In this document: positions 24,442-32,290 of the stretch, in pieces
How positions within the stretch are numbered: the stretch's first letter is position 1
Layout: the number at the start of each line of letters is the position of its first letter
Notes under the pieces: generated by a model
What the model saw: only the letters and a program-made list of their open reading frames with translations
The model's database searches: none
What the model was told of the DNA's origin: nothing
Assembly: GCF_001513965.1 (NCBI RefSeq)
Contig: NZ_KQ948027.1
Span: 1-64,000, forward strand
Length of the DNA: 64,000 bases
Direction of reading: 5' to 3'
Origin: Streptomyces cellostaticus
GTDB taxonomy: Bacteria > Actinomycetota > Actinomycetes > Streptomycetales > Streptomycetaceae
Position numbers and translations under genes: made by a program

Positions 24442-25227
24442 CTAGATGCCCTGCCAGTCCGGCTTGTTCGCGTAGGTGTGCCGGAAGTAGTCGGCCAGCT
24501 TGAGCTTGGCGGCGGCGGCCTCGTCGACGACCACCGTGGCGTGCGGGTGCAGCTGGAGCGCGGAGGCCGGGCAGACGGCCGCGACCGGTCCCTCGACGGT
24601 GGCGGCGACCGCGTCCGCCTTGCCCTCGCCCGTCGCGAGCAGTACCAGGTGCCGGGCCTCCAGGATGGTGCCGATGCCCTGCGTGATCACGTGGTGCGGC
24701 ACCTGTGAGATGTCGCCGTCGAAGAAGCGCGCGTTGTCGATCCGGGTCTGCTCGGTCAGCGTCTTGATCCGGGTGCGCGAGGCGAGCGAGGAGCACGGCT
24801 CGTTGAACCCGATGTGCCCGTCCGTCCCGATCCCCAGCAGTTGCAGGTCCACTCCGCCGGCCTGCGCGAGCGCCCGGTCGTAGGCCTCGCACGCCGCCTG
24901 GACGTCCTCGGCCGTGCCGTCCGGGCCCAGGAACGCGTCCATCCCGATGCCGAGCGGCTCCAGCACCTCCCGGCGCAGCACCGAGCGGTAGGACTCGGGA
25001 TGCTCGGCGGGCAGTCCGACGTATTCGTCGAGCTGGGCTATCCGGGCCCGCGCGGCGTCCACGGCGCCGGAGCGCACCTTGGCGGTCAGCGCCTGGTAGA
25101 CGGGCAGCGGCGTGGAGCCGGTGGCCACACCGAGCAGGGCGTCGGGCTTGCGCCGCAGCAGCCGGGCCATGGCCTCGGCGATCAGCTCGCCGCCCGCCGC
25201 GGCGTCCGGAACGATGACAACTTCCAC
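24442..25227 (-). CDS. nagB: Glucosamine-6-phosphate deaminase
   Basis: The 261-residue enzyme converts glucosamine-6-phosphate to fructose-6-phosphate and ammonia, the last committed step of aminosugar catabolism. Conserved elements are GVATGSTPLPVYQAL, the catalytic region QLDEYVGLP, GIGTDGHIGFNEP and TLTEQTRIDNARFF. The start is GTG with a weak ribosome site. A DasR operator lies 28-43 bp upstream, so it is a direct DasR target, and its reaction consumes the DasR ligand. Confidence 0.96.
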   Translation of the reverse strand: MEVVIVPDAAAGGELIAEAMARLLRRKPDALLGVATGSTPLPVYQALTAKVRSGAVDAARARIAQLDEYVGLPAEHPESYRSVLRREVLEPLGIGMDAFLGPDGTAEDVQAACEAYDRALAQAGGVDLQLLGIGTDGHIGFNEPCSSLASRTRIKTLTEQTRIDNARFFDGDISQVPHHVITQGIGTILEARHLVLLATGEGKADAVAATVEGPVAAVCPASALQLHPHATVVVDEAAAAKLKLADYFRHTYANKPDWQGI

Positions 25228-25254
25228 GCTGGGCCTGCCGTTCTGAAGTCGCTA

Positions 25255-25270
25255 TGTGGTTTAGACCAAT
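25255..25270 (-). promoter_or_regulatory. DasR operator (dre) upstream of nagB
   Basis: TGTGGTTTAGACCAAT (reverse ATTGGTCTAAACCACA) matches the dre consensus well and is placed 28 bp before the nagB start codon. Confidence 0.8.
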
Positions 25271-25351
25271 CTAACAGAGCCGGGGTCGGAAGGGGGAGTG
25301 CGGGAAGGGCTCTCGCCGTCCCGCCGACATTTCTCTAGGAGGCGCTATAAA

Positions 25352-25990
25352 ATGCCCTCCATGGTGACCGGTCAGGAGACGAAACGGCAGGCCGGGACGG
25401 ACAGGCCCCGTGGCCGTCCGCGCTCCTTCGACCGTGCCGCCGCGCTGGAGAAGGCGCTCATGGCCTTCTGGGAGCACGGCTACGAGGCGACCTCGGTCTC
25501 CGACCTCACCCGGATCATGGGCATCGGCGCCCCGAGTCTCTACGCGGCCTTCGGTGACAAGCGGACCCTGTTCGAGGAGGTCGTGCGCGTCTACACCGAC
25601 ACCTACGGCGCCTTCGGCGACCGCGCCCTCGCCGGGGAACCCACCGCCCGGGCCGCCGTCGAACGGACGCTGCGCGAAGCCGCCGCCGAGTACACCGACC
25701 CCGCCCACCCCTACGGCTGCCTGGTCGTCCACGCGGCGACCAACTGCACCAGCCCCGAGGTCGAGCGGCTACTGCGGGAGCGGCGCAACGCGAGCATCGC
25801 CGCCCTCGAATCCCGAATCCGGGCCGACGTGGCCGGGGGGCGGCTGCCGGCCGGCACCGACTCCGCGGCCCTCGCCCGGCACACCGGAGCGATGATCCAG
25901 GGCATGTCCCAGCAGGCCCGGGACGGGGCCGGCCGGGCGGAACTGGAGGCGCTCGCGGAAATTGCCATGGCCATCTGGCCCCGCGACTGA
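25352..25990 (+). CDS. TetR-family transcriptional regulator
   Basis: The 212-residue protein has a typical TetR N-terminus, GRPRSFDRAAALEKALMAFW, with the helix-turn-helix SVSDLTRIMGIGAPSLYAAFGDK, and a C-terminal domain of the AcrR/YxaF type ending MIQGMSQQARDGAGR. AGGAGG lies 10 nt before the ATG at 25352; a second in-frame ATG at 25361 follows a TATAAA by 9 nt and could be a leaderless start. The ribosome site and -10 region lie between the arms of an inverted repeat (GGAGGC...GCCCTCC), a likely autoregulatory operator. The regulated genes are not evident. Confidence 0.85.
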   Translation: MPSMVTGQETKRQAGTDRPRGRPRSFDRAAALEKALMAFWEHGYEATSVSDLTRIMGIGAPSLYAAFGDKRTLFEEVVRVYTDTYGAFGDRALAGEPTARAAVERTLREAAAEYTDPAHPYGCLVVHAATNCTSPEVERLLRERRNASIAALESRIRADVAGGRLPAGTDSAALARHTGAMIQGMSQQARDGAGRAELEALAEIAMAIWPRD

Positions 25991-26331
25991 CCCGGGCGGG
26001 CTAGGCTGCGTGGCATCGCGTGCCCACAAACTTCAACACCTACCCCCACGCGCATGGACACGCCATCGTGGTCTAGTCCAGAATGTGCAGCGTGCCATCG
26101 TAGGGAAAACTGAACAGCTTCCGTCTTCCCCGCACAGGAAGGCGGACCGAGGAACCGGAGCTCTCTGCCCTGACTGCCCCGGATCCTCGGCCTTCGGCCG
26201 GCCGGGACCGCACACCCCGCGGCCGATGATGCTCCGGGCTGCGGTGCCGGGAGGGCTGAGGGTCCCTCTCAGGCGCCGCGGCCCGCGGGTGTTTTTCGGC
26301 CAGGTGCGAGGCCCCGGGTACGCTCGCAGAC
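25991..26331. other. 341-bp intergenic region before the PdtaS-like kinase
   Basis: No gene is supported here. A DasR-like operator occurs at 26067-26082 and a TACGCT -10 hexamer at 26319-26324 directly before the kinase start. The rest is GC-rich with short inverted repeats and no coding bias. Confidence 0.6.
26067..26082 (+). promoter_or_regulatory. Third DasR-like site (dre)
   Basis: The core TGGTCTAGTCCA is shared with the dasR operator at 24391. It lies 250 bp before the kinase gene and 77 bp after the TetR stop codon. Whether it controls anything is unclear; it could mark an older promoter. Confidence 0.5.
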
Positions 26332-27807
26332 GTGCCCTCCATGAACGAACTCGTACGCCAGCACACGGCCCTCGGTGACTCCGATCTCGAGTGGCTCCAC
26401 CTGCTGGTCTCGGAGTGGCAGCTGCTCTCCGACCTCTCCTTCGCCGACCTGGTCCTGTGGGTCCCCACCCGCGACGGCACCCGGTACGTCTCGGTCGCCC
26501 AGATGCGCCCCAACACCGGCCCGACCTCCTACCAGGACGACATGGTCGGCCACCTGGTCCCGCGCGGCCGGCGGCCCATGCTGGACGCGGCGCTGGACGA
26601 GGGCCGGATCGTGCGCGAGGGCGACCCGGAGTGGCGCGAAGAGGTCCCCGTCCGGGTCGAGTCCATCCCCGTACGGCGTGAGGGCCGCGTCCTCGGTGTC
26701 ATCGCCCGCAACACCAACCTGCTGACCGTCCGCACCCCCAGCCGCCTCGAGCTGACCTACCTCCAGAGCGCCTCGGACCTCGCGCAGATGATCGCGGCAG
26801 GATCGTTCCCCTTCCCCGGCCAGCAGGTCGACATGGACGCCTCCCCGCGGGTCGGCGACGGCTTGATCCGGCTGGACGCGGACGGCATCGTCCAGTACGC
26901 CTCCCCGAACGCCCTGTCCGCCTTCCACCGTATGGGCCTCGCCGCCGACCTGGTCGGACAGCACCTGGGGCAGACCACGGCCGAACTCGCCCCGACCCGG
27001 GGCCCGGTGGACGAAGCGCTCGCCAAGGTGGCGAGCGGCTGGGCGCCGCGCGAGTTCGAGATCGAGGCGCACGACGGGGTGATCCAGTTCCGGGCCATCC
27101 CGCTCAAACCCAAGGGCACCCGCATCGGTTCCCTGGTGCTGCTCCGGGACGTCACCGAACTGCGCCGCCGCGAGCGCGAGTTGATCACCAAGGACGCGAC
27201 CATCCGGGAGATCCACCACCGGGTGAAGAACAACCTCCAGACCGTCGCGGCGCTGCTGCGCCTGCAGGCCCGGCGCATCGACTCCGAGCGCGGCCGGGAG
27301 GCCCTGGAGGAGGCCGTACGCCGGGTCGGCTCGATCGCGATCGTCCATGAGACGCTGTCCCAGAACCTGGACGAGCGGGTGGAGTTCGACGACATCGCCG
27401 ACCGGGTCCTCGCGATGGTCGCCGAGATCTCGCCCGGCAAGGTGACCGGCCGGCGCAGCGGGCGGTTCGGGATACTCGACGCCGAGGTCGCCACCCCGCT
27501 GTCGATGGTCCTCACCGAGATCCTGCAGAACGCCCTGGAGCACGGCTTCCGCGAGGGTGACACCGGCACGGTCGAGGTCTCCGCGGTCCGCGGCGGCACC
27601 ACCAAGGAGGCCCGCCTCCTCGTCACCGTCCAGGACGACGGAGTCGGCCTGCCCGAGGACTTCGACCCGCACCGCTCGGGCAACCTCGGTCTGCAGATCG
27701 TACGAACGCTGGTGGAGGGCGAGTTGGGCGGCACCTTCGACATGGTGCCGGCGCCCGGACGGGGGACGCGGGTGATCCTGGATGTTCCGGTGCGGGCGCA
27801 GAAGTAG
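26332..27807 (+). CDS. PdtaS-like cytosolic sensor histidine kinase (GAF-PAS-HisKA_2)
   Basis: The 491-residue kinase has an N-terminal GAF-like domain (about 1-150), a PAS domain (about 175-285), a HisKA_2 dimerisation helix with phosphoacceptor in EIHHRVKNNLQTVAALL, and a HATPase domain with EILQNALEHGF and DDGVGLPEDF. This matches M. tuberculosis PdtaS, whose partner is the RNA-binding antiterminator PdtaR; no PdtaR gene is in the window. As in M. tuberculosis, the whiB1 homologue (wblE) lies next to it. TACGCT ends 7 nt before the GTG start, so translation is probably leaderless. Confidence 0.88.
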   Translation: MPSMNELVRQHTALGDSDLEWLHLLVSEWQLLSDLSFADLVLWVPTRDGTRYVSVAQMRPNTGPTSYQDDMVGHLVPRGRRPMLDAALDEGRIVREGDPEWREEVPVRVESIPVRREGRVLGVIARNTNLLTVRTPSRLELTYLQSASDLAQMIAAGSFPFPGQQVDMDASPRVGDGLIRLDADGIVQYASPNALSAFHRMGLAADLVGQHLGQTTAELAPTRGPVDEALAKVASGWAPREFEIEAHDGVIQFRAIPLKPKGTRIGSLVLLRDVTELRRRERELITKDATIREIHHRVKNNLQTVAALLRLQARRIDSERGREALEEAVRRVGSIAIVHETLSQNLDERVEFDDIADRVLAMVAEISPGKVTGRRSGRFGILDAEVATPLSMVLTEILQNALEHGFREGDTGTVEVSAVRGGTTKEARLLVTVQDDGVGLPEDFDPHRSGNLGLQIVRTLVEGELGGTFDMVPAPGRGTRVILDVPVRAQK

Positions 27808-27840
27808 GGATCAGCCCCGGAGCTCACCGAACAGCATTGA

Positions 27841-27867
27841 GCCCCGGAGCACTTGGTGCTCCGGGGC
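27841..27867. terminator. Bidirectional terminator between the kinase gene and wblE
   Basis: A perfect 12-bp stem, GCCCCGGAGCAC pairing with GTGCTCCGGGGC, with a 3-nt loop lies between two convergent genes. Confidence 0.8.
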
Positions 27868-27996
27868 TTAAAGCTCGTTGCTGCTCTGCTATGTCGCTAA
27901 GCGCATCGGGGGTACTGCGCGCTGCGGCTCGGGGGCGGGAGATGCGTACTCGCTGTACGCGCCGCCAAGCTCAGGCTGTCAGCAGGGGTGGGAGTG

Positions 27997-28254
27997 TCAG
28001 GCGGAGGCCTGACGGGCCCGGTTGCGGGCGGCGCGGCGCTTCATGGCGCGGCGCTCGTCCTCGCTGAGGCCACCCCAGACGCCGGAGTCCTGGCCGGACT
28101 CGAGCGCCCACTGCAGGCACTGCTCCATGACGGGGCAGCGACGGCAGACGGCCTTGGCTTCCTCGATCTGCAGCAGCGCAGGACCGGTGTTGCCGATGGG
28201 GAAGAAGAGCTCGGGGTCTTCCTCGCGGCAAACGGCGTTGTGACGCCAGTCCAT
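27997..28254 (-). CDS. wblE: WhiB-like iron-sulfur regulator WblE (WhiB1 orthologue)
   Basis: This 85-residue protein carries the four cluster cysteines (C9, C37, C40 in VCRRCP, and C46) that bind a [4Fe-4S] cluster, followed by the GVWGGLSEDE turn and an arginine-rich DNA-binding tail (KRRAARNRARQ). The orthologue WhiB1 of M. tuberculosis is an essential nitric-oxide-responsive regulator that binds the primary sigma factor. AAGGAGAGG precedes the ATG. A CRP-type site lies 44-59 bp upstream, and the upstream intergenic region is long. Confidence 0.95.
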   Translation of the reverse strand: MDWRHNAVCREEDPELFFPIGNTGPALLQIEEAKAVCRRCPVMEQCLQWALESGQDSGVWGGLSEDERRAMKRRAARNRARQASA

Positions 28255-28574
28255 GGCTGCTACCTCTCCTTGGTATTACATGCACGTTGCTTGTGAATGT
28301 GAACGCTTTCACGAATCCCTCAACAAGTGAAGGGCCGACCGCCGAGTCTCCCCGGCGTGGTCCTGTGGTTTGAAGAGGGGTTCCGGTGATCAGTGGAGGC
28401 CGGTGTTGCGGGCCGTCCCGATCGCCACGTAGAGACTCGCAAACCTCAGCGACGGATACAACCCCTTCCGGAAAGTTTTTTTTGATTCCTCGGTGTCGAC
28501 TGGGTCACAGCCGTACTTCCATGGGGTGGATCCTGGCCTAAACGTTCGAGTGAAAGGACTTTCGCCCGTTCCGC
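28255..28574. other. 320-bp intergenic region upstream of wblE
   Basis: No gene is supported. It holds the wblE promoter region with a CRP-type palindrome at 28298-28313 and, farther up, a run of eight T residues (28486-28493) of unknown role in otherwise GC-rich DNA. Confidence 0.6.
28298..28313 (-). promoter_or_regulatory. CRP-type site upstream of wblE
   Basis: TGTGA-ACGCTT-TCACG matches the CRP consensus TGTGA-N6-TCACA at all but the final base. M. tuberculosis whiB1 is directly regulated by CRP, so a conserved link between cAMP and this WhiB gene is plausible. Confidence 0.6.
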
Positions 28575-29543
28575 TCACACAATCACACGCAGTGCGCGGC
28601 GTACGCCTGTGAACGTCACGCTCGTACGCAGTCCCAGGTGGTCGCCGTCCATCTGAAGGGGGAGGGGGACCTTCGAATGCAAGGTGAACTGGTCCAGGTC
28701 GTGCAGGGAGAGGACGTGCTTGCCGTGGGGTCCCCGCTCGGGGGACGAAGTGAGCAACTGCGTGCCATACCGGGCAACCGCGGCCGTCGAGAGGCGGCTG
28801 AGACCGAGTACGTCGATGCCCGTATCGAACGACGCCTTAGGTGACGTGTACATCGGGCGATTGCCGAGATACGTCCACGGGGACGTGTTCGAGATTATGG
28901 CGACGACAAGATCGGTGACCGGGTCCGCGCCGAGCTGCTCAAGGGTGATCGGGCCGTGCCGGCGGTGCTGCTCGCCGAGGAACTGCCGGACCACCTGACG
29001 TACGTACAACGCGTGCGTCGACTTCTTGCCGCGCTCGCGCTGCTGCTCGACCCGGCCGACCACACCCGCGTCGAAACCGAGTCCGGCGTTGAAGGTGAAC
29101 CAGCGGTCCGGGACCGCCTCGTCCTCGGTGCCGGGCGTGCCCGAGGTCAGACCGAGACCGACCAGCCGCTCGCTGCCCTCGCTCAGGGCGTCCAGCAGGG
29201 CTCCGGTGGCATCGACCGGGTCGTTGGGCAGGCCCAGGGCGCGGGCGAAGACGTTGGTGGAGCCGCCGGGGACCACGGCGAGGCCGGGCAGACGGTCCGG
29301 GTCGGGGCCGGCGTGCAGGAGGCCGTTGACGACCTCGTTGACGGTGCCGTCGCCGCCGAGGGCCACGACCAGATCGATGTCGTCGCTCTCGGCCGCCTGC
29401 CGGCCCAGGTCGCGCGCATGGCCGCGGTACTCGGTGGTGACCGCCTCCAGCTTCATCTCGCTCGCCAGCGCGTGGATGAGCACGTCACGCCTGCGTGCAC
29501 TGGTGGTGGTTGCCGCCGGATTGACCACGAGAAGTGCACGCAT
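28575..29543 (-). CDS. Diacylglycerol/sphingosine kinase-like lipid kinase
   Basis: The 322-residue protein belongs to the DAGK catalytic family. The nucleotide loop is VVALGGDGTVNEVVNGLLH and the downstream VVPGGSTNVFARALGLP is also conserved. Members phosphorylate diacylglycerol or related lipids for phospholipid recycling; the true substrate here is unknown. The ATG lacks a Shine-Dalgarno but TACGCT (29551-29556) ends 7 nt upstream, suggesting a leaderless message. It diverges from a small membrane protein gene. Confidence 0.85.
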   Translation of the reverse strand: MRALLVVNPAATTTSARRRDVLIHALASEMKLEAVTTEYRGHARDLGRQAAESDDIDLVVALGGDGTVNEVVNGLLHAGPDPDRLPGLAVVPGGSTNVFARALGLPNDPVDATGALLDALSEGSERLVGLGLTSGTPGTEDEAVPDRWFTFNAGLGFDAGVVGRVEQQRERGKKSTHALYVRQVVRQFLGEQHRRHGPITLEQLGADPVTDLVVAIISNTSPWTYLGNRPMYTSPKASFDTGIDVLGLSRLSTAAVARYGTQLLTSSPERGPHGKHVLSLHDLDQFTLHSKVPLPLQMDGDHLGLRTSVTFTGVRRALRVIV

Positions 29544-29682
29544 GGATGGCAGCGTACCTACTGGGGGGTACCCGGCCCAGCCCGAGGTAGGGATCCGGTA
29601 AGAGAGGGGGGCGTGAGCCTGGACACGGCGGCGCGCCGCGGGCGTGCGGACGTCGCCGGGTGCGGGTCCGTGGAGGGCCGGC

Positions 29683-29702
29683 CGCGCCCACGCGGCGGAG
29701 CC
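29683..29702. repeat. Second copy of the GC-rich palindromic core
   Basis: CGCGCCCACGCGGCGGAGCC matches the core of the repeat at 14133-14152 with one difference. It lies just before the -10 region of the membrane protein gene at 29721. Confidence 0.4.
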
Positions 29703-29720
29703 GACGGCTACCCTGCTGGG

Positions 29721-30182
29721 GTGAGCAGTGAGCAGAACACCGCCCCGGACACCGCCCCGGTCACCGCTGAAGCCGGTGCCGCCGGAACCCGTCCGCGTCG
29801 GCTGACGTACGCCGCAGTACTGGCCGCGCTGGAGGGCGTCGCGCTGGTGGCCGGCGGCCTGTGGGTGCTCGTCCTCGGGCTCACCGGCGACCCGGACGGC
29901 CGGCAGCAGGCCGTGACTCTGGGCATCACGCTGGTCGCGCTCGCACTGCTGCCGCTGCTCGCCGCGCGCGGACTGCTGCTGCGGCGTAGCTGGAGCCGCG
30001 GCCCCGCGCTGATCACCCAGGTCATGGCCCTCCCGGTGGCCTACAACCTGCTCAAGGCCGACAGCATGGCCATCCCGGGCGGCATCGCCCTCGCGGTGGT
30101 CGCCGTGGCCGCGCTGGTGCTGCTGGTGCACCCGGCGACGACCCAGGCCCTCGGGATCAAGGGACCGGGCCGGGCCGAGTAG
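29721..30182 (+). CDS. Small integral membrane protein of unknown function
   Basis: A 153-residue protein with four predicted transmembrane helices (about residues 28-55, 67-92, 99-118 and 126-146) after a disordered Ala/Pro/Thr-rich N-terminus. The third helix region has PALITQVMALPVAYNLL. I recognise a conserved actinobacterial family but no function. TACCCT (29709-29714) ends 6 nt before the GTG start and there is no Shine-Dalgarno, consistent with leaderless translation. It converges with the sigma factor gene, 7 bp apart. Confidence 0.75.
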   Translation: MSSEQNTAPDTAPVTAEAGAAGTRPRRLTYAAVLAALEGVALVAGGLWVLVLGLTGDPDGRQQAVTLGITLVALALLPLLAARGLLLRRSWSRGPALITQVMALPVAYNLLKADSMAIPGGIALAVVAVAALVLLVHPATTQALGIKGPGRAE

Positions 30183-30189
30183 CCACTCC

Positions 30190-31263
30190 TTACTCCTCCA
30201 CCAGGAGCTTCTCCCGCAGCTGGGCCAGGGTCCGGGCGAGCAGCCGGGAGACGTGCATCTGGGAGATGCCGACCTCCTGTGCGATCTGCGACTGCGTCAT
30301 GTTCCCGAAGAACCGCAGCAGCAGGATCCGCTTCTCGCGCGGCGGCAGGTCCTCCAGCAGCGGCTTGAGGGACTCGCGGTACTCCACGCCCTCCAGCGCC
30401 TCGTCCTCGGCGCCGAGGGTGTCGGCGACCGCCGGGGACTCGTCGTCGGTGTCGGGGACGTCCAGGGACAGCGTGGAGTACGCGTTGGCGGACTCCAGGC
30501 CCTCCAGGACCTCCTCCTCGGAGATGGCGAGCTTCTCGGCCAGCTCGTGCACCGTGGGGGAGCGGCCGTGCAGCTGGGACAGCTCGGCCGTCGCCGTGGT
30601 CAGCGCGAGCCGCAGCTCCTGCAGGCGGCGCGGCACGCGGACCGCCCAGCCCTTGTCGCGGAAGTGCCGCTTGATCTCGCCGACGACGGTCGGGGTGGCG
30701 TACGTGGAGAACTCCACGCCGCGCTCCGGGTCGAAGCGGTCGACGGACTTGATCAGGCCGATCGTGGCGACCTGGGTGAGGTCGTCCAGCGGCTCGCCGC
30801 GGTTGCGGAAGCGGCGCGCCAGGTGCTCGACGAGCGGCAGGTGCATACGGACCAGCTGGTTGCGCAGCTCCGCGTACTGGGGGCTGCCCTGGTTCAGCTT
30901 GCGCAGCTCGATGAACATCGCACGCGCCCCGCTGCGGTCCTGGGGGTCGTGCCGGGTGGCCTGCACGGCCTCCGCGCCCCGCGCCTCGTCCTCGGCGTAT
31001 CGCTCGTGCTCGCTCATCGTCCCGCCCGTAGCCCTTCCCCGAGCCCTCGCCTCCGCGGGGGTGGCGGACCCGACCCCGCCGCGTCCCTCCGAAGGCGCGC
31101 TCTGCACGGCACCGTCCCGGCCGGCCTGCGCGGAGTCGTCCTCCGGATGCGGTCTGGCCTGCTCGGGGATGCCGTCGATGCCGTCCGCCATGCGTCGGGA
31201 ACCGTCCGCGGGGTCAGTGGCCCCCGTCGGCAGCTCCCGTGTGCCGCGCTCTTCGTCCCGCAC
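30190..31263 (-). CDS. sigH: SigB/SigF-family stress sigma factor SigH
   Basis: The sigma core has region 2 (HLPLVEHLARRFRNRGEPLD), region 3 and region 4 (MTQSQIAQEVGISQMHVSRLL), so it is a SigB-type alternative sigma for osmotic and general stress and development. Several in-frame starts exist: GTG 31263 (357 residues, 18 nt after the anti-sigma stop), ATG 31191 (333) and ATG 31017 (275, behind GGCGGGACG). S. coelicolor SigH is reported to occur as multiple forms, which fits. The frame stays open for a further 151 codons through the whole anti-sigma gene. The N-terminal 80 residues are low-complexity and charged. Confidence 0.9.
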   Translation of the reverse strand: MRDEERGTRELPTGATDPADGSRRMADGIDGIPEQARPHPEDDSAQAGRDGAVQSAPSEGRGGVGSATPAEARARGRATGGTMSEHERYAEDEARGAEAVQATRHDPQDRSGARAMFIELRKLNQGSPQYAELRNQLVRMHLPLVEHLARRFRNRGEPLDDLTQVATIGLIKSVDRFDPERGVEFSTYATPTVVGEIKRHFRDKGWAVRVPRRLQELRLALTTATAELSQLHGRSPTVHELAEKLAISEEEVLEGLESANAYSTLSLDVPDTDDESPAVADTLGAEDEALEGVEYRESLKPLLEDLPPREKRILLLRFFGNMTQSQIAQEVGISQMHVSRLLARTLAQLREKLLVEE

Positions 31264-31280
31264 CGGCCCGTCCCCGTTCC

Positions 31281-31706
31281 TCACGCCGGCCCGGGGCCCG
31301 CGCCGCGCTGTTTGTAGAGGCTGATCGACACGGTCTTGTCCTCGTCCACGGCGGACGAGACCTTGCCCGCGAGGGCCGAGAGCACCGTCCAGGCGAAGGT
31401 GTCCCGTGAGGGGGCGTGGCCGTCGGTGGTCGGCGCCGACACCGTGACCTCCAGCGAATCGTCGACGAGCCGGAAGACGCAGCTGAGGACGGAGCCCGGC
31501 ACGGCCTGCTGGAGCAGGATCGCGCAGGCCTCGTCCACGGCGATGCGCAGGTCTTCGATCTCGTCCAGGGTGAAGTCCAAACGGGCCGCCAGACCGGCCG
31601 TGGCCGTCCGCAGCACCGACAGGTAGGCACCCGCAGCCGGCAGCCGGACTTCCACGAAGTCCTGGGTCGCGGGCTCGCCTGCGATCTGGGACACCCTCAC
31701 CTCCAT
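31281..31706 (-). CDS. RsbW-type anti-sigma factor of SigH
   Basis: The 141-residue protein has a GHKL ATPase fold: FTLDEIEDLRIAVDEACAILLQQ is the N-box helix, and a hydrophobic core with FAWTVLSALAGKV follows. RsbW-like proteins bind SigB-type sigma factors and phosphorylate anti-anti-sigma factors; the glycine-rich ATP lid is poorly visible, so kinase activity is uncertain. It is the first gene of an operon with sigH, 17 nt before the first candidate start. The S. coelicolor counterpart has been called prsH or ushX. The start is the ATG of MEVRVSQIAG. Confidence 0.85.
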   Translation of the reverse strand: MEVRVSQIAGEPATQDFVEVRLPAAGAYLSVLRTATAGLAARLDFTLDEIEDLRIAVDEACAILLQQAVPGSVLSCVFRLVDDSLEVTVSAPTTDGHAPSRDTFAWTVLSALAGKVSSAVDEDKTVSISLYKQRGAGPGPA

Positions 31707-31968
31707 GGTGGTACAAGCTTTACGGGGCCGAGGGTCGCCCCCCGGGGTAACGCGTACGTGGTTCCGCGGTGACGCTATCGCGCTCCGAACGGTCCTGTCC
31801 CCGGGGCCCCAACCCCCTGGCGTCACTCACAGTAAAGCTGTGGATACGCTCCGTGTCTAGAGGGTTTGCGGGCCCAAATGGGAAGAGCGCGCGCCGGGTT
31901 GACGTACCCCGGTGTCAGACACCCGAACCGTCGTCGGTCGCGGCCGTGTGTGCCGCGTCAGTGCAGTG

Positions 31969-32229
31969 TCACACGAGAACGTGGTCGACGAAGCACCACC
32001 GCCAGTCCTCACCGGGCTCGAAGGTCCGCATCACCGGGTGACCGGACGTCGCGTGGTGCTCCGTCGCGTGCCTCCCCGGCGAGGAGTCGCAGCAGCCTAC
32101 GTGGCCGCAGGTCAGACAGATCCGCAGCTGCACCGGATGGGTCCCGTCGGCGAGACACTCCGGGCAGGTCTCGCTGCGCGGCTCCGGGTCCGGGTGCGGC
32201 AGCGCGTCGGCATGCGTGCACTGTTTCAT
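31969..32229 (-). CDS. UBP-type zinc finger protein
   Basis: An 86-residue protein made of one ZnF-UBP domain, with the ligand series C4, H6, then CPEC, CLTC, H-x3-C-x-C, H54 and H58 region (GRHATEHHATSGHPV). In eukaryotes this domain binds the C-terminus of ubiquitin; small free-standing bacterial versions are common in actinobacteria and their role is unknown. TAATCT (32237-32242) ends 7 nt before the ATG and no ribosome site is visible, so the transcript is probably leaderless. It diverges from the antiporter gene. Confidence 0.85.
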   Translation of the reverse strand: MKQCTHADALPHPDPEPRSETCPECLADGTHPVQLRICLTCGHVGCCDSSPGRHATEHHATSGHPVMRTFEPGEDWRWCFVDHVLV

Positions 32230-32290
32230 GATTGCCAGATTACGACGGGCGTGCGGGTGACCGCGCGGAAAAAGAGGGCGGGCGAGGACC

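Noticed and set aside
28481..28515. Sigma-R type promoter near the T-run upstream of wblE
   Set aside because: A GGAAT occurs on the minus strand, but no GTT lies at 18-19 nt spacing.
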